The notes under the pieces are model-generated. The model worked only from the letters and a program-made list of their open reading frames with translations, searched no databases and had not been told where the DNA came from. A stretch of DNA of 64,000 bases from Vitrella brassicaformis (taxonomy: Eukaryota > Sar > Vitrellaceae): the NCBI GenBank assembly GCA_001179505.1, contig CDMY01000477.1, positions 170,150 to 234,149 of the forward strand, read 5' to 3'. How positions within the stretch are numbered: the first letter of the stretch is position 1; each line of letters starts with the position of its first letter. A program made the position numbers and the translations under genes. Positions 45,778-57,317 of the stretch are shown piece after piece.

Positions 45778-47589
45778 ATGTTCTTGCTGTGGAGCTCCGT
45801 CTTGCTCCCCAGCCTGGTGTCGTCCGAGCTCATTCCTCTCTCCGCCAACACCAGCAATGCCATCCAGCAGCCCGTCGACGAGAGGCTTCAGAGAGTTGCC
45901 ATGCAGCAGCCCGCGGTGACGATACAAGTTGAGCCGTATATGGGCTCCAGCTGGAGGACGGAGCTCAGGATAAACCTTCCGCCCTCCGCCCATCAGCCGA
46001 CATCAACGGTTCCTAGGACTCTGGTTGGCTGCCACAGCCCTTTCCATGAGCTGCCGTTCCCCATTCCTGACAACTACCGCCCCTCGAAGCAGAACAAGCA
46101 AGAATGGCTTGCCGTGTAAGTTGGCACATGCAGGGAGGGCGAGACACGCGTGCTAAGTTCCCCTCTTCTTGCGCTGCAGCTACGACCAGCTATACGCGTT
46201 CGTCGACCTGCCGTACAACGACGTGACCGTTCCCGGTGTGCTCACCTTCAGCAAAGAATTTCCTGAGGGATTCTTCCCCCGCAAGCTCCGTACGCATGTT
46301 TTGATCTCACTGCAAGATGGACCGTTGTGATCCTTGGTGTGCGTGTCTGCGCTGTCAAGTTGCCTTCGACCCGAGCCATAGGAAAGTGTACTATTTGAAG
46401 CCACCCCAGCCTGGCACGGAGAACTGGATGCTCGAGTTGAGCAGCGATCGGCTGTGCGCGAAGGAGGACACTGAGCCCTGCATGCCCGGTAAGCCACCAC
46501 AGTCGAGGGCAGCTTGTTCCTGTTGGACATCTTAGCACACCATGTGTATCTCAGGAACATGGCCTCGTGCCGTACTGGGTGAGACGCAGGCCTGGAGGGT
46601 CGCCCGCTGCACAGAGACAGAAAGAGAGTAGAGAGAGTGTGTGTGTCTGTCTGTGTGTGTTTGTGTATGTCTGTGTGTGTCTGTGTGTGTCTGTCGTCTC
46701 AGGGGGTCCCGTGCCGCACTACTGGCAAATGAACATTCTCCGATTCGACCATCTGTCCACGGGTACTCTTCTGTATGACAAGACAGTCATGTTTGTAATG
46801 GTTCTTTTTTGCCGCGTGCTCACAGCAAATGCTCAGCTGGGGTTGCCCTACAATCATTTCTCCGAAATCATCTTCCACAATTGTCATCGAGTAATGACGG
46901 ATGCGGCAAACTCTTCCCTTTGACGTGATCGCGCTTGCTGTGTGTATGGCTTTCTGTCTGCCTCGTAGGACATGTTTTTCAACGAGGAAGTGAAGCAGGT
47001 GGAGGCGGCCGACGGCCCGATCTGGTACCATCCATCTAATTACAACATGTGGGAGACACTGAAAACGCTCATCGCGCCTGGCGGGTAAGGACCTACACTG
47101 CACTGCAAACACCTCCGGTCCTTCAAATCGACTTCATGCAGGCACTTCATTAACACGATCTTCCCCTCATTGTGGTGGGGAGGCGAGCCCATGGAGGAGA
47201 GCACATGGAAGCCGCCGCAGCGCTACTGCGCTCACCATCCTACCTTTGGCCGAGCCATGTGCTGGGGACAAGTCACGGGGGACGTCGAACAAGACTACTC
47301 CCATGGCGCGTGGCAGGCAGCGAACTTCGACAACACAATGCGGTTCCTCGAGGACTCGCACGGGTGGCGGCTCGTGGGAGGAATTGAGATGCGCGATTCC
47401 CCAAAGTACCCCCAGTGGAAGCGATTCGTCACGGCTTTCCAGCTCATTCCTGAAGGGCAGAATCCGGAAGGATTTTCCATATATCACGGCTTGGAGGTAA
47501 ATAGATCAGATCACCCTTGCCTACAGCGATGTGTATCTGTCGTGTCTCTTCAGGGAAGCTCGGTCGGAGGACCTGACCATACCTATTAA
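45778..47589 (+). CDS. secreted protein of unknown family
   Basis: Nine or ten exons with consistent phases; exon 1 is 45778-46115 and the last ends at TAA 47587-47589. The N-terminus (FLLWSSVLLPSLVSSELIPL) is a typical signal peptide. Later exons hold YNDVTVPGVLTFSKEFPEG, HRKVYYLKPPQPG, PVPHYWQMNILRFDHLST, PIWYHPSNYNMWETLK, LIAPGGHFINTIFPSLWWGG and GWRLVGGIEMRDSPKYPQWK. The protein is rich in Trp, Pro and Tyr. The region NYNMWETLKTLIAPGGHF faintly resembles motifs of a class I methyltransferase strand, but I would not assign it. Destination could be secretion or the plastid pathway. Confidence 0.65.
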
Positions 47590-47929
47590 TGTCAAGCCAG
47601 AATCAACGTAGCCACGAGCCACCCGTGGCTGGCAACACGGATCATTGAGAGGGGACGAGTGAACAGGAAGAAGATGTGACAAACGAATGGCCAACGTCCT
47701 GTGCGACGGACTGAAACTCATCACTGAAAACTCTGCCTGCCGCACCACATAATGTAGGCAGAGAGACGTGTACACGGCTGGGTGGTGCGGGCGTGAGTGC
47801 TTCGATAGATACAGAAACAGGGGCGGCAGTCTTCAGTCCCGGCAGTCTTCTGATGTGGCAGTCTCCACCGCGATCCCCTTGATCCCGATTTACAGGAATG
47901 TGTAAAGTTGTGAGCCTCTCCGCCTCTCG
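47590..47929. other. intergenic spacer
   Basis: Between the stop of one secreted protein and the start of the next. No feature seen. Confidence 0.4.
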
Positions 47930-49233
47930 ATGAGACCACTGTACCTGCTGCCGCTGTGCTCATGCCTTCTCTCTTCTGACATTTGCGCCGACGGGGCTCT
48001 CAATCTCCTGCCCGCCGAGTCCACGGAGGAGGCTCTCGCGGACGTCCGCCATCTCATCCTCAGTGGGCGCATCGCCCTTGAACTACAAGATCCAGCAAAC
48101 GCCACCGACAGCGACAGCAACAGCAACACGACCGCACATGATGGCGGCAGTGCCGGCGCGACGTCGTTTGAGCCGACAGAAGACGCAGCCGAGGCCGACG
48201 ACGGAGAAGAAGGGAATGCAGATGCAGATGGCGATGCGGAGGAGGAGCTGTGGGAGAGGCATGTGAAGACGATGTTTTTCCATCGGTTTCTGCCCCACTT
48301 TAATCTCACTTCGGCTGATGACGCGAAAAGGGTGCTCCAGTGGCCAGGAGGGTCTACCAGCTGCTCAAGACAGCCGCCGCCAAAAGATCAGCCTCCCGCG
48401 CCAGCTCAGTGCAGCCCGACGGCGAGGCGTCTGTGTCTTCCGGGGACGAGCTCGCCGAGGACGGCATCGTGGATGGCGAAGAACTTCAAGCTGAGGAGGC
48501 TGACACAGGTGGCGAGTGGGCCATTGGAGGGAGAGGGGGTGATGAGAGCGATGGGGAAGAGCAAGAGGAAGAGCAAGAGCAAGAACATGGGAGTGATCAA
48601 CACGAAGAACGTAGTACGGACGAAATGCAGACGGCCACGGTAGAAAGATACCTGCATCTATCTTTCCTCACTGCACTGCGTGCCGCCTAGATATCTGTGT
48701 TGTTTGTGGATGGCTGTCTGTTCGCCTCAGTTGGTTTCCCTTCATGCAATGGATGACAGCCTCTGCTCGAGCCTGCACCATGGCCCCTACTGCGCAGGGT
48801 TGACCCAGGGGTTTCCCATCCACACGGTGAGGACACAAAAGGGGCGATGATGGGGTGATGTGATGGTGTCAGTGATTTCAATGCCTGTGGCGTTGGGGCC
48901 ACGATGCGTCACTCATCAGGACGGCATTCGGCTCTTCACCGCCCCCTCCCTGGCCAGCACGGTATTTCTCCATGCCGCCAAGACACCCACGGCAGAGCAG
49001 CCCGACACCAAGGACGAGGAAGAGGCCGCGCAGCCGGCGGAAGGCAGTGAGGTGACGGGGCAGCAGAAGAAGGCCCTCATGAAGATGCTGCGCAGCATGA
49101 TTGGCAAAGCCGGCAAACGGTCAGTCAGCCGGCAGCAATCATCGGTGCATTGTGGATGTTGGTCTGGCTGGCTGCGGGTATGTCTATGTGCAGGCCCCCA
49201 TCCCAGCGCAAGCGCCGGCAGGCTGCCGCCATG
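47930..49233 (+). CDS. acidic protein with signal peptide and basic C-terminus, unknown
   Basis: Starts MRPLYLLPLCSCLLSS, a signal-peptide-like leader, followed by an acidic Asp/Glu/Ser stretch and MFFHRFLPHFNLTSADDAKR. At about 48333-48352 the frame changes: LLKTAAAKRSASRASS continues in a second frame, so a short intron or a frameshift lies there. The next exons hold TDEMQTAT, then about 48728-48824 (MDDSLCSSLHHGPYC), an exon from about 48920 (DGIRLFTAPSLASTVFLHAAK through LMKMLRSMIGKAGKR) and a last exon ending KRRQAAAM. The acidic middle and Lys/Arg-rich end show no known domain. The joins after 48640 are phase-consistent. Confidence 0.5.
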
Positions 49234-49554
49234 TAGTCTAGTTAGGTAGAGCCCTGAGTGGGCCAGTGGCATGGTGTAGGCAAAGCGTTGTTGGTGCGTC
49301 AACAAGTACACACATGGACTTGAGTATTGGACACTGATCGAACCACATCAAACCAGATAGATATACAGGAGGTCAGCGTCTGAGCCGCACGCAAGCATCC
49401 TTTGTGGCTGTGCTGGCCGCCTGCCTCAACCGATAAACAAACAGCAGCACGCCATGCCCATCCACTCGCCCATCCTTCTAGTGTCCCCACCGCTCGTTAA
49501 CCAGCAGCCAACGCACTTGCCTTTCCCTCCATCCCTGCGTTTCTTGCCCATCGA

Positions 49555-50465
49555 TTATCCTCTGAAAAGTTTCCAAGCGCCATAGAATATGAACAGGGTG
49601 ACGACCATGCCGGCGAGGACCAGCCAGCGGTCGACGGCGTGCCGCCGGTCGATGACGCCCAGCAGGCTCTGCACCAGACCTGACGTGTTGGTCACATCCA
49701 GCATCTTCCGGCGCACACCCTGCAATCACACACACGCACACACGCGTCCTCACAGTGTGCAGTGAGGCCGTGTGTCGTTTGTGTGTGTGTGTGTGTGGTA
49801 CCTTTAGGTTTTTGTTTTGCCCCATGATGTTGTCGACGATTTGTCTGCCCTGCTCTGTGATGGCGTCCATGAGGGAATGGGACTCCTTCAGCGCCTCGCG
49901 CTCACGCAGATAACCGCTGATCCGCTCCCTCTGACGCACACACACACACACACACAAAGACAACAGATTCCCATCGGTCTGGTATGTCGGACTGCCTGGC
50001 TGTGTGTACCTGTTCTTTGCCTTCGAACAGTTTTCGCCTTTGTTGCTCTTCGATTTGTGAGCGGTAGATGTGCCCCAGCTGCTTCTCAAGACAGATGCGG
50101 AAGTGCTGCGCGTCGTCCGACAGCTTGGTCGTCCGCCTGCAGACAGACCATCCACACAACACATCCAGAAGTCACACACACACGCACAGACCCCATCTTG
50201 CCCTGCCCCTCTCTGCTTACCTTTGCCACACATCTTTCTGCGCCTTGTCGACGTACTTGATTTTCTCCTCCAGCTGCTGCACAAGTCGTGAGAACTCATT
50301 GGTGAGTGCGCCGAGCCGTTGCTGCAGGGCGATGGATCGGTCCTGGCCCGTCTCGAAGGCCTCCAGCAGCCGGTCCACCTCCTGCTTGGTGCTCGTCGTC
50401 TTCCGGTACAGCTCCGACAGACCTGACGTCCCTGACGTGGCCGACGACGACGCGCTCGACGCCAT
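49555..50465 (-). CDS. membrin/GOSR2 (Bos1)-like Qb-SNARE
   Basis: Four or five exons from ATG 50465 to TAA 49555. The N-terminal half is a helical bundle (YRKTTSTKQEVDRLLEAF, LTNEFSRLVQQLEEKIKYVD). The C-terminal SNARE motif runs from SHSLMDAITEQGRQIVDNIM through LKGVRRKMLDVTNTSGLVQSL, then GVIDRRHAVDRW and a single C-terminal helix (VLAGMVVTLFIFYGAWKLF). The LKG.xxKxLD and IxxR motifs before the helix match membrin of the ER-Golgi route. It acts on early Golgi membranes in vesicle fusion. Divergently paired with CHMP5, 132 bases away. Confidence 0.8.
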
Positions 50466-50597
50466 GAACGAGATGTACACCGCAACAAGATCTCTCTCTC
50501 TTGAGGCCTGGCGTTCTTCGTCTTCTCTTCAGCGTCGAACAGTTTTACGGAACATCCTTCTTCGACCCCGCGCGCTTGTGCAGATCTCGCCGAAACG
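50466..50597. promoter_or_regulatory. shared head-to-head spacer of GOSR2-like gene and CHMP5
   Basis: 132 bases between divergent start codons of two membrane-traffic genes. Both promoters must lie in or near it. Inferred from layout. Confidence 0.4.
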
Positions 50598-51508
50598 ATG
50601 AAGCGGTTCTTCGGCACAAGCTCCAAGGCTCCAGCCAAGCCGGCTCCGAGCTTGGCTGAGGCTTCAGGCCATATCGATGGCCGCGTGACTCACATCGAGG
50701 CGCAGATCAAGAAGTGTGACGACGAGCTGGCTCGCTACAAGCAGCAGCTGGCGAGTGTGAGAGGGCCTGCACAGGCGGGCATCAAACAGCAGGCGCTGAC
50801 CGTCCTGAAGCGGAAGAAGATGTACGAGCAGCAAAGGGATCAGCTCCAGGGCACTCAGGTAGGTGGTACAGCACACGTGAGCCGTTAGTCCATCCCTCTA
50901 CATGTGTGTCCGCGTGTGTGTATGTCTGTGTGTGTGTGTGTGTGTGTGTCAGTTCAACGTGGATCAGGCGGCGTTTGCGACGGAGCAGCTGGAGACCACA
51001 GCCATGACAGTGGACGCGATGAAGGCGGCCAACGTGAACCTGAAGCAGCAGTTCAAGAAGATGGACATCGACGAGATCGAGCGGGTGCAGGAGGACATGG
51101 CTGACCTCATGCTCGACCAAGAGGTAGTGCACAGACAGCATCGGTGCGATGTGGGTTTCGGTCATTCAGCTCTTGTTGATGCGATCGGTGTGGTGTGCAC
51201 TACAGGAGATCAACGACATCCTCAGTCGGAACTATGCGCTGCCACAGGACATCGACGAGGGCGAGTTGGAAGCAGAGTTCGCCGCCCTCCAGGTAACCAC
51301 ACACACAGATATGACCATCTCCTCACACACACAAGTGTGTCCTGGCTCGTTGGTTGGTGTGCAGGACGACGTTGCTTTGGATGACGCCACAGCAGCGGCG
51401 GACAGCGTGCCGTCGTACCTCCCCGCCAACCTGCCCGGCGTGCCCTCCAACCCTATCGGCGAACACGCCACCCCAGAGCAGCAGGTGGGGCTGCAGCAAA
51501 ACGCCTGA
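50598..51508 (+). CDS. CHMP5: CHMP5/VPS60, ESCRT-III-associated protein
   Basis: Four exons: 50598-50858, 50953-51123, 51206-51292 and 51365-51508, about 220 residues as usual for the family. It begins KRFFGTSSK, then the basic helix pair (GHIDGRVTHIEAQIKKCDDE, ALTVLKRKKMYEQQRDQL), the central TTAMTVDAMKAAN and FKKMDIDEIERVQEDM, and the acidic tail (LSRNYALPQDIDEGELEAE). MYEQQRDQL and TVDAMK are shared with CHMP5. It works with the ESCRT-III/VPS4 machinery (LIP5/VTA1 binding) in multivesicular body formation and membrane scission. The C-terminal end differs from animals, with no clear MIM motif. Confidence 0.9.
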
Positions 51509-52130
51509 CATGACGACCGACTGGCTGGGAGAGGGCTCCTTTGGTCAAGCCGTGCGATTGATAAGGGGAGGGAGATGGGTGGGTGGCGTGTCCGGGTTGG
51601 GGTATTTTTGGGTGCGCCGAAAGCTTTCTGCTTGGATGGATGGATGGATGATGGATGGATGGATGAGGGTGAGAGCAACGAACGGTCCTCCTGTGTGTGT
51701 GGGCGAGTGAGTGAGTGGGGCGCCTTTTTGAAGTCTGTCTGGTGTCGCCTAGCCTGTGAGGCGAGACGAGACTGGTTGATGCTTGCAAAGTGCGGTCGGT
51801 TGTACATAATTATTATTATAGGTGCAGGGCAGTGCAGTGCAGCGCAAGAGCCAGTATGTATTCACACGCAGCGAAGGAAGTGATCAAGAGCTCAAGGAAG
51901 ACAGGCTGGCACACACAAACACGCATGACACGAAGAGAGAGGTGCAGCTAGCTCGCCACATTGTACATCGGCGCGGCGCAGATGGCACCATAGCACCCAC
52001 CATGGTGATGCAACGCAAAATCAGACAGATAAGAAAGATGCAAAAAGAAAGATGCAAAAAGTAGCAGCAGCAACACACTCACCCACCAAGGTCACTCAGC
52101 AGCACTCACACACACACACGCAACCGCACA
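51509..52130. other. 3' ends of two convergent genes, microsatellites
   Basis: GGAT near 51637-51665. The CHMP5 and CDPK genes converge here; presumably both 3' untranslated regions. No gene seen. Confidence 0.5.
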
Positions 52131-55092
52131 CTAAGTGCTGCCCCTTGGCGTGTGCCCAGACCTCCTGTCTGTTGTAACTGAGTGCATTCTCTTCTTGCCA
52201 ACCTGCCCTGACTTGTCCACTGTAGGCGACAGGGCCTCGAGCGTTCCCTGGTGCAGTGTGGGCTTGCTGCTGCTGCTGGGAGCACTGGGAGCGGCACTGG
52301 CCCCTACAGGGGCTGCGGCGGCAGCAGTGGTCAAGAGGAATGTCTGCTGCTCCCTGGCGTGTTGGCGCATGCCGTCGACGAACCGTGCGAAGTCGATGGA
52401 GCCGTGGGTGCTGATGTCTGAGTCGAGCCGGCGGAAGAACTCGTCCTCGCCGTGCTTCTCCTCGACCCGCCTGGCCACCTGCAGGCATCCATGTGCCGGG
52501 AGAGACACATGAATGTGGGTGTGTGGTCACGTCACCTACCTCGTCGGTGAGCAGTAGGTCTCTGAGGTCTGATGCGGAGATGAGTCCGTTGCCGTCCTGG
52601 TCGAAGATGCGGAACGTGTTGGAGAGGATGTTGTCACCCTCATATAACGACCTACACCCATACAATACACATGAAGGTGTCTGTGTGTGTGCATTGGGGT
52701 GTGTCTCTGCCTGCCTGTCTGTCCGTCTCTCTGTCTGTCTGTCTTGGTTACTTGTCGATGACGGCTGCCAGCCACTCGGTGTATTCCACACGACCGCTGC
52801 CATCCGTATCCAACTCCTACATCCCATCCAATCCACACACACATGCAATGCACACGATGCCATCCCCCCCGTGAATGCATCCTGTACTGGCATACATACT
52901 TCGAACATTTGGTTGGCTGACAGACCGATCTCCTGCAGCTCAGGATGGGTCGCCAACGCGTCCTCCATCTCCTGCGCACAACGCACACACACACACACAA
53001 TCTCCTCTGTCTGTCTGTGTGTCGGCCCTGCACGTCCAGTCCATGCATTCAAACCAAACCGGCAGAGTGATGGTGCCGTCTCCGTCTGTGTCGAGCTGCT
53101 CGAAGACCTGCTGGTAGACCACCAGGGCCTCTGTGGCGACCTGAGACGCGACCGTCATCAACACGGCCTTCGTCAGACGGGTCTCCCGGCAGAATGCACG
53201 CAGAGACGACACCATCTCCTGCACAGACAGACAGACAGACACAAATTGAATTAAGAGAGAGAGGAGAGGTGGGTGGGAAGTGTGTGTGGGGTGGGTGCAT
53301 GGTATGTATGAGTGTCCGTCCCCACCCTTGTCAGCGGCTGGAAAGGCTGTGGTCTGTCGATCCACGGGTGCAGGAGGGCCTGCTCTGCCGTCAGACGCTC
53401 ACGTGCATCGTACCTGCACCCATACACACAAACAGACATACAGGGCAAGGCCAACACACACACAGATGGTATGTATCTTCCTTCCGCATGTGCCATTTCA
53501 TGGCACTCTATCTGTCCGCTGACTGACCTGAGCAGTTTCCTGATGAGGTCCTTAGCGTCGTCAGAGATGGCTTTCCACTGCGGGCCGTCCATCCGAAACC
53601 TGCCCTCCATCACCTTATCGCTTATCTACGGAACGCATACAGCCAGGCATGTGAACATGGATGGCATCATGATGCGTCTCTCCCTCTTTTGTGACTTGCC
53701 TGTTGTTTGCTGGCACCGGGGAATGGCTGTGTCCCGGAGAGCAGGACGTAGGTGACGACTCCGACAGACCAGAGGTCACAGGCGCCGTCGTACTGCCCCT
53801 GCCACACCTGAGGGGCCATGTAGTGGGGCTGCACACAGATACACACATACCATACCCCCACCAATCAGCCATACCAAGTTGAGTCTAACAGTCAGTCCAT
53901 GTAGGCCATGTGTACTGTACCGTGCCGACGACCCTGCTGGACGTGCCGTCAGAGGCGCGGCCGAAACCAGCCATTCCTGATGAATCATCATCCATCCATC
54001 CATCCAGCCAGCCAGCCAGCCATCCATGTCCACCGATTCGATTCACGTTAATTACCGAAGTCAATCAGCTTGATTGGCGCATCGTCTCTGCCAGTGACGA
54101 ACAGCATGTTGTCAGGCTTGATGTCCCTGCAGTGCACACACATACCAACCAACCAACACCGAGAGTGACACCATGAAAGCATGCCATGTCATGGTATCTC
54201 TCTCTCTTACCCAATCCACTGGATTGGGTGGACCCTAACATTCGTACCTGTGCATGATGGGAGGCGTGTGGCAGTGCAGATAATAGACCCCCCTCAACAG
54301 CTGCCGTATCCAGCCAGCAATCTCCGCCTCATCGACCGTCCCGCCCCTACCCGCCAGCCGCTCCACAACCGACCCGCCGCGACACAACTCCATCACCAAA
54401 TAGACCTCACTACCACACACAAGAGGGCAAAGGTGGATGTCATGAGTGCAACAAAGTGTGTGTGTGTGTGTGCCTGGTGCCACTGAGGGATGCTCTGCCT
54501 ACTCTTTGTCTTCATAGACTTCGTATAGCCTCACGACATGTGGGTGGTCAAGCGTCTTGAGCACGGCCACTTCGCTCTTGAACTGCTTGAGGTCCCGGAT
54601 CTTGGCGCGAGGGATGGCCTTGACCGCCCGCATGTCCTGCGTCGCCAGATGCCTCGCCGCGTACACCGTCCCGAAGGCACCCGAACCCAGCTTCTCCTCG
54701 AACGCATAGTCGTCCCTGATGGCGCAATCCGACCGGTTCTGCACGTAAAAGGCCCCTTTGAACGGTAGCTTGTCCTCGCCCCTCTCCATCACAGAGCCCC
54801 ACTGCTGCGTCAGCCGCTGACTCGCCTGCGTCCACAATGCGCCGATTCCCGCCCCGCCTCGTGTTTTCGATGAGGCCTCGGTTGGCGACTGCGGTCTGAT
54901 GATCCCCGGCGGCTCTGTGCCGTCATCTGGCTGTTCTGTGTTGTCCTGCGGCCCGTCAGCCAGCACTGATATCGCCTGAGGGCCCTTTGCGACGGACACC
55001 TGAATGTCGGATGTGACGATGGTGGATGGCTGCTCGCCTTCCTGTGCGGGCCCCGACGATGGCTGAAGGCACCGGTCGCATATGCTGCCCAT
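52131..55092 (-). CDS. calcium-dependent protein kinase (CDPK), dual-acylation N-terminus
   Basis: Start is ATG 55092 (MGSICDRC): Gly2 for myristoylation and Cys5/Cys8 for palmitoylation; upstream codons are not ATG. A Pro/Glu-rich linker precedes the kinase: LGSGAFGTVYAAR (glycine loop), MRAVKAI (ATP Lys), FKSEVAVL, HRDIKPDN over a splice site, IDFG, then HYMAPQVW where APE would be normal, CDLWSVGVVTYVLLSG. The EF-hand domain follows: DTDGDGTITLPE, DTDGSGRVEYTE and DQDGNGLISASD are good loops; the fourth (DSDISTHGSIDF) is degenerate. A Ser/Ala-rich tail ends the protein. CDPKs transduce calcium in plants and alveolates (motility, secretion, gliding in apicomplexans). About a dozen exons, stop TAG at 52131-52133. 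Confidence 0.92.
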
Positions 55093-55244
55093 CGCGGACG
55101 AAGTTTCCAATTATTCAAGAGGCTCGCAGCTCGCCCCCAAGGGGCCCCCGAGACGCCGCATGCACCACTGGCATTCACACCCATCCCTTTTCCCTGCGCA
55201 AGCCCCTCTCTTGTTTTGATTCAATTGCACATCCCTTTGCCACG
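55093..55244. promoter_or_regulatory. shared spacer of CDPK and the secreted gene
   Basis: 152 bases between divergent start codons. Inferred from layout; no motif stands out. Confidence 0.35.
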
Positions 55245-57028
55245 ATGGCCAGGTCCGTCTCTCTGCTGCTTAGCCTGGTGGTGCCGACGCAGCTCGTCTC
55301 GGCAGCTGCAGCGGTGCAGCTGGTGGGAAACACACATGGCCGGCAGCCTAGGCGCCACAACGCCACACATCCGCAGCGGGACACCAGGGCGGACAGAAGG
55401 ACGTTCAAGGACACCGCGCTGGGAGAGGGCAGCCCAAACGATATTTGGTGTTCGGCAATTGACACTGTGACACACGGCGACCAGTCTTGCCCGAGAGATC
55501 TCGTCGGCACGCCGGCATGCTGGACATACAAAACATATATCATCGCACGCAGGACACAACCAACACGAAAACAGATCGATGTTTGGCACTGGTTCGTGTT
55601 TCAAAGCAGTGTCCCATGGGTACTCTGTTTCTCTCTTTCTTATCAGTTGAACCCAAGAGACGTCGACAGAGAGTGGAAACCGGTGTCGACCACGAACGGC
55701 AGGACCAGCGGGGGCCCTGCACACTACACCGTCAGCTACCCCCATGAGTGCATCGTCTACATGTATGCCTGCAGGCCTGTAACTACTTAATAAATGCATG
55801 TCTCGAGCATCCGTACGTGTCTCGTCCGCCGATCGATCGATATCAGGGTGTCTGCCTTGTCTGTCTGTCTGTCTGTCTGCGTGCAGGTGTCCGCATCGAA
55901 TGGACCCCGACCTTCCCGAGCAGCTGGAGAAGGTCAGCAAGATTGGCAAAGTGTCGACCGTGAAAGAAGGCCCGAACCAAGACATGTCAGACTACTGCCT
56001 CTTCCAGGTAAGTGGGTAGGGATGCAGGGAGACAGCTAGGGAAGGAGCGAGGAGGGGGGCAGGCATGAGAGGTATTGTGCACTGGATGGGGTGGACGCCA
56101 ATGCAGGACACAAATTACGAAGAGGTGCAGAAGAAGAAGAAGGGTCTCTTCTCTAGCAAAAAGCCGAACAAGTACGCCACGCACTTGCACCATTACACAC
56201 ATGGCCAACACCTGTCTGTACGTCCATTGTCTTGCAAAGGGAGTTCAATTGCGCCGTCATATCTTACTGGTCAGTCGACTCAACACATGGACGCGTTTGT
56301 CTGGCTGATCGATCTCCATTCTTTGACTGATTCATTCCATGCATGTGTCTCAAACAGCGGGAACCTCTTCCCGCAACCCGACATGAGATCAGTTCACATA
56401 CATACGCCAAAGGGCAAGTACGACATCTACACCGAACCGGAACCCAAGCCGGAGCACCACAAGGAGACGAAGCCGGCAGAGGCCGCCCATGAGGACACGC
56501 GTGAGGTCGCGGAAAAGTAAGAACAATCACATCAATATAGAGGAGGCCAGCCAGACAGACACCTGTGCTGTTTGTGTGTCTCAGCATGAAAGCTCAAAAA
56601 ACGCCGGTCTCCGAGGCCGGGAATGCCGGCGAGAAGACACCAGGGCCTGCAGGCCACACGGAGGTGAAAGCAACGGACGAGAACCACAAGACACAGGATG
56701 CCCCGGCGCCAGGAGCTTCCACAAGCCACCCGCCTGAAAAGTCGCTAGAGAAATTGCTGGAGACCCCCGGCGCCGGTGACAATGCAGCAGGCAACAAGAA
56801 GACAGATTGAGGTAAATCTAGGGGCGGTGTATCTGACCGACGGACGCCATTGGATGGACGGACTCACGGACTCACGGATGGATGGATGGATGGAGTTTTT
56901 CCTCAGACAATGAATCCACATTACAAAGGGTAGCAGAGACGCCATCGAGTCAGGAGGAGACGGTGGACACGGAAACTGAGTATGGTGTGAGTGAGGATGC
57001 CATTACGTACCTGACGGAGTTCGAGTGA
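55245..57028 (+). CDS. secreted protein, unknown, with charged C-terminus
   Basis: ATG 55245 (MARSVSLLLSLVVPTQLVS) begins a signal peptide, then Arg-rich (GRQPRRHN, RADRRTFKD) and a Cys-containing region (WCSAIDTVTHGDQSCPRDL). Later exons: LPEQLEKVSKIGKVSTVKEG with DMSDYCLFQ, EEVQKKKKGLFSSKKPN, VHIHTPKGKYDIYTEPEPK, then a Lys/Glu/Pro-rich tail. The join before LPEQLEK, near 55770, is not secure. The tail has two possible ends. Staying in the exon, a TGA at 56808-56810 stops it. Using a donor at 56776, an exon 56907-57028 follows (NESTLQRVAETPSSQEETVD, ending TEFE). No family recognised. Confidence 0.5.
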
Positions 57029-57317
57029 TGTTCTGTCTGCCTGAGTGGCCGAATGCATCCTGTGGGCAGTGGACGTGTGGACTGATCACATGTGTCAGTC
57101 ATCATCAAATCCATTCAAGCATACCCTAGCTACGCACAATGGACGAACATTCAAGTCTACACTTCACTGGTCGTCTACAAGTGAGCCTTCTACACGTCTT
57201 TCCTGTCTCCGATGAGACATCATCCCCCTCCCTCCCACCCAGCCACCCGGAAATGTCCACAGCAAGACAAAACACCGCCGGCCCACGAGCAGCACACCAC
57301 ATCGACCCCTCAAGCTT
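57029..57317. other. spacer between convergent genes
   Basis: Presumably 3' regions of the secreted gene and of the dynein gene. No feature seen. Confidence 0.45.
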
